A stretch of DNA of 64,000 bases, taken from NCBI GenBank assembly GCA_029582155.1, contig CM055895.1, positions 62,225,078 through 62,289,077 of the forward strand, given 5' to 3'. Of the stretch, positions 22,265 through 33,070 are shown one piece after another. This DNA comes from Panopea generosa (taxonomy: Eukaryota > Mollusca > Bivalvia > Adapedonta > Hiatellidae). The notes beneath the pieces are model-generated. The model made no database searches and had not been told where the DNA came from. It saw nothing but the letters and a program-made list of their open reading frames with translations. Positions within the stretch are counted from its first letter, which is position 1; every line of letters starts with the position of its first letter. Both the position numbers and the translations under genes were made by a program.

Positions 22265-24190
22265 ACAATAAATAATACTAACATGGTGTGATAATTACTC
22301 GATAGAACATAATTATATACATGTATTTAATTATAAACAAACAGCTATGATATGTCAAAAAGCGGTCACGTGATATTCAATAAAACAAACCACTGCTGTT
22401 GGAACATATTCAGCTATAGCTTTGTGACTTTTATAAATTTAGTTTTAATATTCTATACATGGAGATCATTTTTTTAGGGGTAAATAAATATGTAAAACTT
22501 TTAAAACTTACTTGCGTTGGTCATATTTCACATTGTTATTTTAATTTATGTCACATATTGAATCAACTTCAAAAATAAGCGTAAAAACAATTTACAATTG
22601 TGAATAAATAAATACATCTCTGCTTTAAAAACTGTATTATGTATTGTTAATAAAATTTAGACATTTTAGGTTTAAAAAATTATATTTATAAATGACAATT
22701 TCAATATAATATTTTATGTTTACATTACGTTGCCAAATTAAATCCATTCATAAAATTCGCAACGAACCGTTGAGTAATATATAATATATAGTAAAACATA
22801 TTTACAAATTCACACAACAATTGTTGTTTCACAATATAAAACAGACACTAGTTGGGAATATATTTTAAGTTTTAGTATGTTTGACATTCAAATATATTCT
22901 AAATCCGTACTACTGTCCGAAACTTCTTATCTTGGAGAACATAAAACAGTGTTACTAAATATAAGAATGACCTTGACATTTCTCATTTTTGTCTATAATG
23001 TCATAAAGATTTGATAAAACTGAACGACATATTTTTTTAAAAATTTGTCATACTCAACAAACACATGTTCACAGTTGACTGACTATGAATATAAAGAACA
23101 GTTATACCCCTCAACAAACCTCATTCAAAATTTGTCATCATAAGTTATATTCCAATTTATTACCATGTTTATTAATATTTTTAAATAACTACAACAGCAA
23201 CAACAACAACAATAACAAAATAACCTCTTTTTTACTTAAAGTTAGAAAATAAGTATCTAATACTAATTATCTGAACCATATGATTTTTTATGAATACCAA
23301 TGTAGATATGATTGCATTTTATTCCCTATACTGTGAAAACACGCCGTTACCATGTCATATAAAACATTCCGCTTATAACGCATTTTGTTTTTATCGGGTG
23401 AAAATTATTTTGAAAAAATATTATTGAAAAGAAACCATTCTAAAACAGTTTTAGAAAGAAAAGTTTCTGAATATCATACATTCCAGAAACATAAAATGTG
23501 GCTTTATTATGGTAACGCAGCTCCATATTTCATCTATATGTCATCGGGTCAAATTTCTGTAGACGTTGTGAACTGATTTGCACATGTCACCAATCAATAT
23601 AATTATCTTCAGGATGTTGAGTAGATCGTTACATTACTAACTTCAAAGAAATTACTAAGTATTCACAAATATTGAATGTATTTGTAAGTTGAGCTGACTT
23701 ATGATATCATTTACCAAAGATATAGCTATGAATTTTAAGTTGGATACAACTTTATGAATATGAAATTTCGGCCTATATTTTTAAATGAAAAAAATCTGTA
23801 TCAAGTATTCGATATAAAAAATATTTACTACATTTTTGGTGCGTATATATACTTACTATATCATTTCTATTTAGCCGATAAACAATTATAAATACTTTTA
23901 GATAAATAAGCAATCATATATTAGATCAATTCAATGGTGCATGACCCTCCTTCAACTAAATACATGACACATGTTATACTGGTATTATTTTATATGATTT
24001 ACTACTTTATGCGTTTATGTACATTACGTTACTAAAGCACACATTTTTTTTTATAGTTGTTCTAAAAGCATTATAATTATACCAAACAGCTCTATCAGAT
24101 TGAATAATGCATTTTCATCCACATTTAAACATAGATAACTTAAATCAAATAAAAGTGTCGGACCTATCTTTTTAGCATGTATATGCTGTA
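22265..24190. other. AT-rich DNA downstream of the receptor gene
   Basis: No second gene is visible. On the minus strand this is the 3' flank of the receptor. The sequence AATAAA on that strand (TTTATT at 23503-23508) is one possible polyadenylation signal, but it is about 680 bp past the stop and unsupported otherwise. A short CAACAA run lies near 23195. Confidence 0.3.
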
Positions 24191-25561
24191 TCATAACTCC
24201 GAATGAAGGGCACAGTTGTTTTCAGGTTTATTTCCTGCATTGTTCAGTAGTTTCGTGTAACCCTCTTCCTCTTGTTCTACCACCCTTGTTTGTATTTCCT
24301 TATCGACATACAGTTTGGCCGTTTCGTCTGTCTGCTCTACAGTATCATTATTTGGCTCCATTGGATCTATTACATTCATTTGAAATGTATTGTTTGTATG
24401 CATGCACGTGTTTTCCGTCTGATTCACCATTGAGGTAAACTCAAACTTCTCATCCTTTTCATTTTCTTTTCGTGTTGTGGACCGTGGAAATATACTGTTA
24501 TCTTTCCCATTGCTTCTATTTGTGTCTATAAATTTCGCACATTTAAATGCTTTCAGAAAGCTCTTCCTGAAAATGTCACTAAGAAAAGCATACAGGAGCG
24601 GATTTAGCATACTGTTCGCAAAGGACAAAACTGTAAACGCACTAAACATGTATATTTGCCAATCAGGTAATCGTGTTTTGTCAAGCCTGAATGTCAGGTT
24701 GCCTTGGAAGCACCAATATGGTAACCAGCAAATAACGTACACAGATATCATGGCAAGAACCATTCGAGTAACCTTTCTGTTGGACTTCTTACGCTCCTTT
24801 GACTTTTTCCTTGGCCCTACACTGCGAAGTCTCAAAATTACTGATACATAAAAAACAGATATCAAAGCAACCGGGATGGAAAACCCTAACAGAAACGTGT
24901 ACCAAGTGAATGCCTTGTCACCAGGGATGGGTTGATCATCAGGCCAATGAATTGTGCACGTTTCTTTACCGGGAAACTGTTTGTTAGGTATTGTAGTTGA
25001 ATACAGGATGATGGGAAGCATCACGAAGAACGATAATGTCCATATACTGAGGCATACAAAGAACGCGATGCGTGTGGTACGGTAATAAACGGATCGCACA
25101 GGGTGGCACACCGCAAGATAGCGATCGGCACTCATTGCAGTCAGCGTAAACACGCTCGTAAAGAAGTTGATAGAGAAGAATACAAAATAAATCTTACACA
25201 CTGCTTTACCGAATAACCAGTACTCTAAAAGTGTCGTAGTTATTAGGAACGGCAAACTTAATAGAAACAGCACATCCGATATGGCTAAATTTAAAATATA
25301 GAAATTTGTGACTGTTTTCATTTTTGAAAACCGTAACACCACGTAAATGACGAGACTGTTTCCTATTAATCCACACACGCATATGAAAACGTAGGATGCT
25401 ATCATGAAGATTTGGTGGATTGGTATGGGCCCACTTTCTGTGCCATTCTCGTTAACGTCAGTAGAATTGTCCTGTAAACAAACCAGTTCATAAACGTAAA
25501 CGGCCGATGTGTTGATGGTATTTGCTGGACTGACCGACGATATGTCCTTGTTTGTAGCCAT
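24191..25561 (-). CDS. Class A GPCR, allatostatin-C / somatostatin receptor-like
   Basis: This 456-residue seven-helix receptor is predicted to sit in the plasma membrane of neurons or neuroendocrine targets and couple a cyclic peptide to Gi/o signalling. The N-terminal tail (1-50) has three N-glycosylation sequons (N17, N32, N39). TM1 is at about 51-76 (GN at 67-68), TM2 86-111 (D96), TM3 121-146 with C122, DRY at 146-148, TM4 163-187 (W174), ECL2 C202 in CTIHWPD, TM5 220-244, TM6 264-288 with CWLP 278-281, TM7 305-327 with NPLLY 320-324. Loop 3 carries KKSKERKKSNRKVTRMV, and the TM7 end SFANSMLNPLLYAFLSD is close to the somatostatin/allatostatin-C group. Position 3.32 is Phe129, not the Asp of vertebrate somatostatin and opioid receptors, which favours the protostome allatostatin-C type. 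C341 may be palmitoylated. The tail ends in SEL, a class I PDZ-ligand pattern. The whole CDS is one exon; the start codon sits in a perfect GCCACCATGG context. Confidence 0.92.
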   Translation of the reverse strand: MATNKDISSVSPANTINTSAVYVYELVCLQDNSTDVNENGTESGPIPIHQIFMIASYVFICVCGLIGNSLVIYVVLRFSKMKTVTNFYILNLAISDVLFLLSLPFLITTTLLEYWLFGKAVCKIYFVFFSINFFTSVFTLTAMSADRYLAVCHPVRSVYYRTTRIAFFVCLSIWTLSFFVMLPIILYSTTIPNKQFPGKETCTIHWPDDQPIPGDKAFTWYTFLLGFSIPVALISVFYVSVILRLRSVGPRKKSKERKKSNRKVTRMVLAMISVYVICWLPYWCFQGNLTFRLDKTRLPDWQIYMFSAFTVLSFANSMLNPLLYAFLSDIFRKSFLKAFKCAKFIDTNRSNGKDNSIFPRSTTRKENEKDEKFEFTSMVNQTENTCMHTNNTFQMNVIDPMEPNNDTVEQTDETAKLYVDKEIQTRVVEQEEEGYTKLLNNAGNKPENNCALHSEL

Positions 25562-25640
25562 GGTGGCGTTGCTGGGAGCGGCTTCTACCCCGTCTCAGCT
25601 CTTGGAATTAAATTTCCGCTGCTGAGGAAATGATTCTGCA
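25562..25640 (-). other. 5' UTR and candidate splice acceptor of the receptor gene
   Basis: Reading upstream from the ATG on the minus strand, the leader ends GCAACGCCACC. About 75 nt upstream the sequence TATATATTTGCAG ends at 25636, a plausible acceptor, with a second candidate TTTCCTCAGCAG ending near 25619. The start of transcription is therefore probably in an upstream exon at higher coordinates, not identified here. Confidence 0.45.
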
Positions 25641-26249
25641 AATATATATAAAGTATAACATACAATACATTCGATAATGTGTACAATTATTCATATTGAA
25701 CATCTTACAGGAATAAGATCTAACACGTATAAGACATTTTCAAAGATAAAATGTAAACCATTTACATATATATGTTAAATAAAGGACATTCAATATTCAC
25801 AGCATATTGATTTAAGCACGCAATGTGCAACTATCCATTGGGGAATCGCAAGCACACTTTTTTTGTCTGGAAACAAAACTCATCTGTTTTAATTGGATCA
25901 GTAAAAACCAAGCAACAACATTATTATAATAATAAAACATATTTCATAAGTTTAATATCGGAATATGATCAGTTTATTGTTATTTCACTCCAAATGATAG
26001 TCTGAATGTTATCCTGTTGGTATGTTTATGTAACAATTAATGTTTGCAAATGATACCACACGGCATAATGTTATTCTAGGTACTGATATGAAGTGCATTA
26101 TTAAAGATAATCAAATAATTAAATCGATTTTACTATCTGGTGCTATAAACAGATAATTAAGCAATAAAATGCCCTATAGCTCAGCAGCTAGGACAACGAT
26201 ATGGTTGAGAATGAGTATGGTATAGTAAAATATTGTGTTTAATAATTTG
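25641..26249. other. Receptor upstream region (intron or promoter side)
   Basis: AT-rich DNA without a supportable exon. A tRNA-like fragment (CCCTATAGCTCAGCAGCTAG, about 26172-26191) resembles an A box, but no B box follows at the right distance. Confidence 0.3.
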
Positions 26250-26480
26250 TTGGTTTAAAGAACAAACCCAGCTCTTTCGATTAGGTCCGTTAAATACAGC
26301 ACAGCTAAGCACGCTGATTTGTCAGTTGCTTCAGGAAAAGTTGAATGACGCCATCGTTTAGTAAACATTTGACTGCTATGCATTGTGGGAAAGGCATAGC
26401 ATTACGTGCTTTATTTCATTGGGGTTAATAGACTTGATTCGGGAGATATCAGGTTCTATTTGTAGACTTACAATTTGATT
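26250..26480 (+). repeat. Dispersed repeat I, copy 1
   Basis: Matches 52330-52570 in the same orientation at moderate identity. Shared landmarks are GTCAGTTGCTTCA, TTGAATGACG, GACTGCTATGCATTG, AGGCATAG, TTTCATTGGGG and GACTTGATTCGGGAGATATC. No terminal repeats or coding frame were found. Confidence 0.6.
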
Positions 26481-26783
26481 AAAGGACGTATTGGAAGCGT
26501 AAAACGCAACCAAGAATAAACAGCAAACTCATAAGGAGGTGGAATAAAATATGCAAGACACAATCACGTTACTTTTTTGACAGTGTTTGGTAAAGATCAG
26601 CTTGAAAAAGACAGACATTTGTCTAATAAGAGCGGTGAGTGAGATCAAACATCGTTATTATAATAATCATAGAAAGGTTGGATAGGTAGTGATTACGTGG
26701 ATATTACACAAGTTTTTGACTTTATATTTCAATTGAGTTTATTTAACTAACTTTTAATTCATTGTAGTGCAATGTTAACGTTT

Positions 26784-26786
<3 letters not shown>

Positions 26787-26827
<41 letters not shown>
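26787..26827. repeat. (AT)n microsatellite
   Basis: About 20 uninterrupted AT units. Confidence 0.95.
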
Positions 26828-26829
<2 letters not shown>

Positions 26830-27781
26830 ATATAAAGAGAACATACATACAGAGGAGATGCCAACAATGGTAACCGCCTTGAAACGTACACAGTAAAACA
26901 CTAATTTACATAACCATCGATAAGACCATATTTTACGGATACGTACTAAAGATGGCATTATGGAGATTCTATTGACTGAAGTACATGCATTCAATTACGA
27001 TATATCATGTTCAACACAATTATATCAATGGCGAATGTGGTAAGTAAACTAAACAATGCCTTTCTCGGGTTACCGTCTGGACGAAACGTCTCGTGTTGGA
27101 CATAGCCATTATATTTCTTATTTGGTTGCACACGTGTATTACTGTGTTTAATATTTCACTTATCTTTGAACAAATTTGAATAATAATAAAATATATAATA
27201 ATTCTTTCTTAATAAATTCCTTAAACCGACTAACAGATATATATAAGCTATTGATTACTGATACCGTATTAGTTTGTCTAGAAATTCGGTTCATAAAATT
27301 AATGGTGAATAAATGTTCTAAAAAACAACCCGTATAATTAACAATTATTGACACGTTATTGCAGTACCTTTTCTTGAGTAAGACTTTATTCACGTAGCAA
27401 ATGTAACTAAGATTTGTGATTGACAACATACTTTAGAACACAAAAAAGTGTCGTAATTTGTTTTAATTTTAAGTTTTGCTATTCGATAACACCATAGTTC
27501 TTTAGTCAAAATTACAAACTAAATGTATCGCTTAGAAAAAAAGTAAATATGCTTCTCATCTAAATTATTTTTAGTTCCCGTTAGTGTCCTTAAACACCTG
27601 CCACTTTCTTAGATGATATGGTGAAAGGGATTAAAGATGATGTTAATTATAAAAAATTTCGTCCTAGGGCGGATAGAAGAAGTGGTTAACTACTTGTGAA
27701 ATTAAATCCGTATTTAGTACACAACAGTTAATATTTTTCTTTAGTACTCAACAGTTAATATTTTTCTTTATTCAAAATAGT
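26828..27781. other. AT-rich intergenic DNA with a 27-bp duplication
   Basis: The sequence CAACAGTTAATATTTTTCTT occurs twice in tandem (from about 27722 and 27749). Nothing else was recognised; the 89-codon minus frame at 27160-27429 has no domain signal. Confidence 0.4.
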
Positions 27782-28073
27782 TTGATTGATTGAATATCGA
27801 ACGTCATATTTATGCCCTCGAGGGCTGACAAACGATCAGTTAACCTAACCACTGTTTCCTGAGATCAGGAAAGGTTAACTAGTACTCCAGTACATCCCAT
27901 CTCCGCAAGTAATTGATAACTTTCTCAATTGAATCAGCGTAGAGAGACGGATGGTAATGAGACACAATGTCGTTAATAAATCCTCACGGAGGTTGTTACC
28001 GGGTTTTGATTCGAACTCACGACTCCTAGATTGATAGTCAGACGTGCTACCGACTGCGCTAATCGGGCCCGGC
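27782..28073 (-). mobile_element. tRNA-derived SINE, family C, copy 2
   Basis: On the minus strand the head reads ATTAGCGCAGTCGGTAGCAC (A box) and GTCGTGAGTTCGAATC (B box, intact). The body carries ATTGTGTCTCATTACCATCC, ACTTGCGGAGATGGG, TACTGGAGTACTAGTTAACC and ends CGATATTCAATCAATCA. This is the best-preserved family C head in the window. Confidence 0.85.
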
Positions 28074-28289
28074 TAAATATATTTTAAATTTGGCAATAGC
28101 ATATTATAACCCAATATTGATTGTATGTATGAAGTCGGACTGGTTCAATTTCAAGAGACGACCTCAACCACTCTATAGTTCTTTGCGTGAAATGTACACA
28201 TTTTTAATGTTAAGATAGCAAGTAGGTTTTATTGTATGTAGCCATGGAATATGGCCAAAGCTATATCTTAATGAAAACCGTTCACCATA

Positions 28290-28353
28290 GGAAGAAGAAG
28301 AAGAAGAAGAAGAAGAAGAAGAAGATTAAAAAGAAGAAGGAGGAGAAGAAGAC
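28290..28353 (+). repeat. (GAA)n microsatellite
   Basis: About eleven GAA units, then an imperfect AAGAAGAAGGAGGAGAAGAA extension. Confidence 0.95.
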
Positions 28354-28765
28354 AATCATACATTTGATTCTTGATAATAAAATTAGATAAATTGTATCGC
28401 ATTTACATTTTTTGTCAAAATGATATTTCCAGACAATCCTTAGTCTAGACTATATATAGGTACAAATTATGTATAAGCGAATATAATGTATACTTTTTTA
28501 TAAGATAGTTGCTTGTACTTGTTGATTATTGATAAACAGAGTAACTTAATGGCTTCCAAGTGTATATTATTGATTACAGACTAACATAATGACTTTCACG
28601 TGTTTATTATTGATATACAAATTAATTTAATGACTTGCACGTGTTTTTTATTGATAAACATGCTAACTAAATGACTCGCACTTGTTTATTCACTCATTAA
28701 CTCGCATTTTCACACCAACTAAAATATTTATTCCTCTCCTACATAGCAACAGTTATCCTTGTCAC

Positions 28766-30913
28766 ATGCGAGTTCGACCCAACCAAGATATTCTTCATAA
28801 CCACCTGGACAAGGATATCTTTATTCTTCATATCTACATGGACATGGGTAGCTTTATTGTTCATATCCACTTGGACAAAGGTATCTTCATTTTACATATC
28901 TGCATGGACAAGGATATCGTTATTCTACATATCCACATGGACAAGGATATCGTTATTCTACATATCCATATGGACAAGGATATCTTTATTCTTCATATCC
29001 ACTTGGACATGGATATCTTGATTCTTCATATCCACTTGGACAAGGATATATTTATTCTACATATCCACATGGACAAGGATATCTTTATTCTACATATCCA
29101 CATGGACAAGGGTATCTTTAATCTTCATATCCACTTTGACAAGGATATCTTTATTCTACATATCCACATGGACAAGGGTATATTTATTCTTCATATCCAC
29201 TTTGACAAAGATATCTTTATTCTACATATCCACATGTACAAGGATATCTTTATTCTACATATCCACATGGACAAGGGTATCTTTAATCTTCATATCCACT
29301 TGGACAAGGATATCTTTATTCTACATATCCATATGGTCAAGGATATCTTTATTCTACATATCCACATTGACAAGGGTATGTTTAATCTTTATATCCACTT
29401 GGACAAGGATATCTTTATTCTACATATCCACTTGGACAAGGATATCTTTATTCTACATATCCACATGGACAAGGGTATATTTATTCTTCATATCCACTTG
29501 GACAATGATTTCTTTTTTCTACATATCCGGATGGACAAGGGCATCGTTATTCTTCATATCCACATGGACATGGGTAGCTTTATTGTAAATATCCACTTGG
29601 ACAAAGGTATCTTCATTCTACATATCCGCATGGACAAGGATATCATTATTCTACATATCAACATGGACAAGGATATCGTTATTCTACATATCCACATGGA
29701 CAATGATATCTATATTCTTCATATTCACTTGGACATGGATATCTTGATTCTTCATGTCCACTTGGACAAAGATATCTTTATTCTACAGATCCACATGGAC
29801 AAGGATATGTTTATTCTACATATCCACATGGACAAGGGTATATTTAATCTTCATATCCACTTGGACAAGGATATCTTTATTCTACATATCCACATGGACA
29901 AGGGTATATCTATTCTTCATATCCACTTGGACAAGGATATCTTTATTCTACATATCCACATGGTCAAGGATATCTTTATTCTACATATCCACATGGACAA
30001 GGATATCTTTATTCTACATATCCACTTGGACAAGGATATCTTTATTCTACATATCCACATGGACAAGGATATCTTTATTCTACATATCCACATGGACAAG
30101 TGTATCTTTAATCTTCATATCCACTTGGACAAGGATATCTTTATTCTACATAATCACATGGACAAGGGTATATTTATTCTTTTTATCCACATGGACAATG
30201 ATATCTTTATTCTACATATCTACTTGGACAAGGATATCTTTATTATTCATATCCACTTGGACAAGGATATCTTTAATCTTCATATCCCCTTTGACAAGGA
30301 TACATGTAACTTTATTCTTCATATCCACATAGACAAGGATATCTTTAATTTTCATATCCACTTGGACAAGGATATCTTTATTTTACATATCTACATGGAC
30401 AAGTATATTGTTATTCTACGTATCCACATAGACAGGAATATCTTTAATCTTCATATTCACATGGACAAGGATATCTTTAATCTTCATATCCACTTGGACA
30501 AGGATATCTTTATTCTACATATCCACATGGACAAGGATATCTTTATTCTACATATCCACATGGACAAGGGTAAATTTATTCTTCATATCCACATGGACAA
30601 GGTTATTTTTATTCTTCATATCCACATGGACAGTGATATCTTTATTCTTCATATCCACTTGGACGAGGATATCTTTATTCTTCTTATCCACATGGACAAT
30701 GGTATATTTATTCTTAATATCCACATAGACAAGGGTATCTTTATTCTTCATATCCACAAGGACAATGATATCGTTATTCTTCATATCAACTTGGAGAAGG
30801 ATATCTTTGTTCGTCATATCCAATTGGACAAGGGTATCTTTATTCTACATATCTGCGTGGACAAGGATATCCTTATTCTACATATCTACTTGGACAAGGA
30901 TATCTTTATTTAA
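28766..30913 (+). other. 715-codon open frame across the 33-bp array
   Basis: From the ATG at 28766 one frame stays open to 30913 and encodes 11-residue repeats of the form HIHMDKDIFIL, alternating polar and hydrophobic residues. After its stop the same repeat continues in a shifted frame (30923-31165, 31120-31323). A second plus frame (STWTRISLFYI repeats) and a minus frame (CRIKISLSMWI type) are also open for 60-190 codons. Most unit-to-unit changes are amino-acid-changing (Met/Leu, Asp/Gly, Ile/Asn), there is no signal peptide and no splice context. I regard the frame as a by-product of a 33-bp repeat that happens to lack stop-prone codons, with a small chance that it is translated. Confidence 0.2.
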
Positions 30914-31305
30914 CATATCCGGATGGACAAGGGTATATTTATTATTCATATCCACATGGACAAGGATATCTTTATTCTTCATATCCACTTGGACAATGAT
31001 ATCTTTATTCTTCATATCCACTTGGACAATGATATCTTTATTCTACATATCCACTTGGACAAGGATATCCTTATTCTACATATCCAGATGGACAAGGATA
31101 TCTTTATACTTCATATCCATTGGACAATGATATCTTTATTTTTCATATCCACATGGACAATGTAATCTTTATTCTACATATCCACATGGACAGGGATATC
31201 TTTATTCTACATATCTACATGGACAAGGATATTTTTATTCTTCATATCCACTTGGACAAGGATATCTTTATTCTACATATCCACATGGATAAGGATATCT
31301 TATTT
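28785..31305 (+). repeat. 33-bp satellite array with higher-order structure
   Basis: About 75 units of a 33-bp repeat (CATATCCACATGGACAAGG, then ATATCTTTATTCTA) fill 2.5 kb. Common unit variants are CACATG/CACTTG, AAGGAT/AAGGGT and TTTATTCTA/TTTAATCTT. A diagnostic run starting GACATGGGTAGCTTTATTG occurs at 28841 and again at 29567, an offset of 726 = 22 x 33 bp, and following units match in order, so part of the array grew by duplication of a 22-unit block. There are no spacers, so this is not CRISPR-like. Period 33 is a multiple of three, which keeps frames open. Confidence 0.95.
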
Positions 31306-32690
31306 CAAATGAAGATATATTAATTAAATGCATTTTTATTATATCAAATGAACGTAATACAAACATGCTATACAATTTGCCCAGGAAACAAATCCCATAA
31401 ATGAATAATAATTTATAACATATGAACAATTGAGCCAAACTTGCTATATGTGTACGCCAAGGAAACACTTCCCAGCAATGAAAGATCATTAGTGGTCGTA
31501 ACGGGCTTCCATGTCATAAGTCTTCTTGAATGTTCGCGGGCAAGCATATAAATGACAGTGATAAACGGTAATGGCACATTATCTGTCCGTATTTCAGCAC
31601 AAAATTAATCGCTACTACACACTCACTCATATATATAAAGAGCAAGTATGCTAAAATGCACACTTTATGTTTTTGTATGCTCTTAACAAAGCGGAGCTGT
31701 ATACGCTTTTCAAATAGTCCCAGTTTTGTTTACATTAATCATGTATAATTACACTTCAGATATACTTTGAGTATTTCACTTTACGTCAATGAAAGAAAAT
31801 TCATTCTTATTTTACTTTTGAATTGCATGCAGCTGTATTTAGATGGTTAGATACTTTTCTAGGTCCATGAAATACGTAATACTAGAATTATAAAATAAGA
31901 ACATTTCTGGTCTACTTAAAGAACAGACCACTACATCAAACTGAACACTACCAGTATAATCATAGCACGTGCAATACATACATCTAAAACAGAATATAAA
32001 ACTCGGAAAGATCGGTATCAAACCTACGGCTGAATGGGTGGATGTGTGAAGGTAGGTGCGCATACCAGAAGAAAAATAAATGATGCTACATGGAGGAGAA
32101 AAATAAGAAATATTTAGCACCACCGACCGTTTCGATCTGAAGGAGGAATTTAAATAGACAGCATAATTCTCCATAGTGACATAATTGTATAAAAATCTTA
32201 TTCCTTTTGACGTGTTTAAACTTGAATGTAAACGGCAAATAAACGGTTATGTTCAATAATAAATTGTTATTGTTAAACATTTAAAAAAGTTGTTTGTTTA
32301 AAATTTGATTTTTTTGTTCATGTATCATACAAACATACAAAAAAATACCTACATGCATACATGAATACATGAACATACATACGTATTATAACACTATTTT
32401 ACTTGAGTGTCAATAGAAAATGAATGTTTCGCATTGTATCGTAAATTCTGAGAAACAATACAGACGGGTTAAGAAATGTTTAGAATGAAATGTAGGACAT
32501 CCACTCAATAAGATTACATACTAGATTTAAGCCGACAGCTCCCATGGATTATATAATTATACGGAATGCAAATGGAGATTGATATCCTGAAATGAAATTA
32601 CATGAAGTTTAAACTTAATCGATATCAAGTATTGTATGGCTACTAATACTTTACTGTTTTTGTCGATTTGTTCTGCAGTTACATAAATAT
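31306..32690. other. AT-rich intergenic DNA
   Basis: No supportable gene. A 111-codon minus frame (31839-32174) overlaps a second one (32086-32280), and neither shows a domain pattern. CATACATACATGAATACATG near 32355 is a small CATA-type simple repeat. Confidence 0.35.
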
Positions 32691-32697
32691 GCTTTCA

Positions 32698-33070
32698 TGT
32701 TATTTATGTAACACTTGTGAATTAGTACGTGATTGTGAGTAGTTGTAAATCTTGATATATAGTTTGTCAATTAAAAGGGGATTGTTTTATTTTAGTACGT
32801 TATTTATGTAAAACTTATGAATTAGTACGTAATTGTGAGCTGTTGTAAATCTAGATATATATTTTGTCAAATAGAAGGGGATTGTTTTATCTATATACGT
32901 CATTTATTGCAGAGCCTCGTTCCCGCCAAAACAGTTATCCCGGAATTTTCTATCAAAGCCATTAAGATGCTTGTAATCTAAATAAGTTATTCATGTAAAA
33001 CTTAGTAAGTACGTACTAGTGGGCAGCTGTAAGTCTAGATATATGATTTTGTCAAATAGTGGACGATTGA
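32698..33070 (+). repeat. About 110-bp tandem repeat, three units, interrupted
   Basis: Units begin near 32698, 32806 and 32984 with the shared order TTATTTATGTAA, GAATTAGTACGT, TTGTGAG, GTTGTAAATCTAGATATAT and TTTGTCAA. Between units 2 and 3 about 75 bp (GAGCCTCGTTCCCGCCAAAA to AGATGCTTGTAAT) is unrelated to the unit but resembles 57605-57700, so a second dispersed sequence sits inside the tandem array. Confidence 0.7.

Noticed and set aside
24477-24851. 124-codon plus-strand frame
   Set aside because: It is the antisense shadow of the receptor coding sequence.
26165-26235. tRNA-like sequence CCCTATAGCTCAGCAGCTAG
   Set aside because: Only the A-box half resembles a tRNA; no B box follows at a suitable distance.
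28785-31305. CRISPR-like array
   Set aside because: Units are head-to-tail with no spacers and the DNA is eukaryotic. The same applies to the 42-bp array.
31839-32174. 111-codon minus-strand frame
   Set aside because: No domain pattern, overlaps another frame, and its composition matches the surrounding non-coding DNA.
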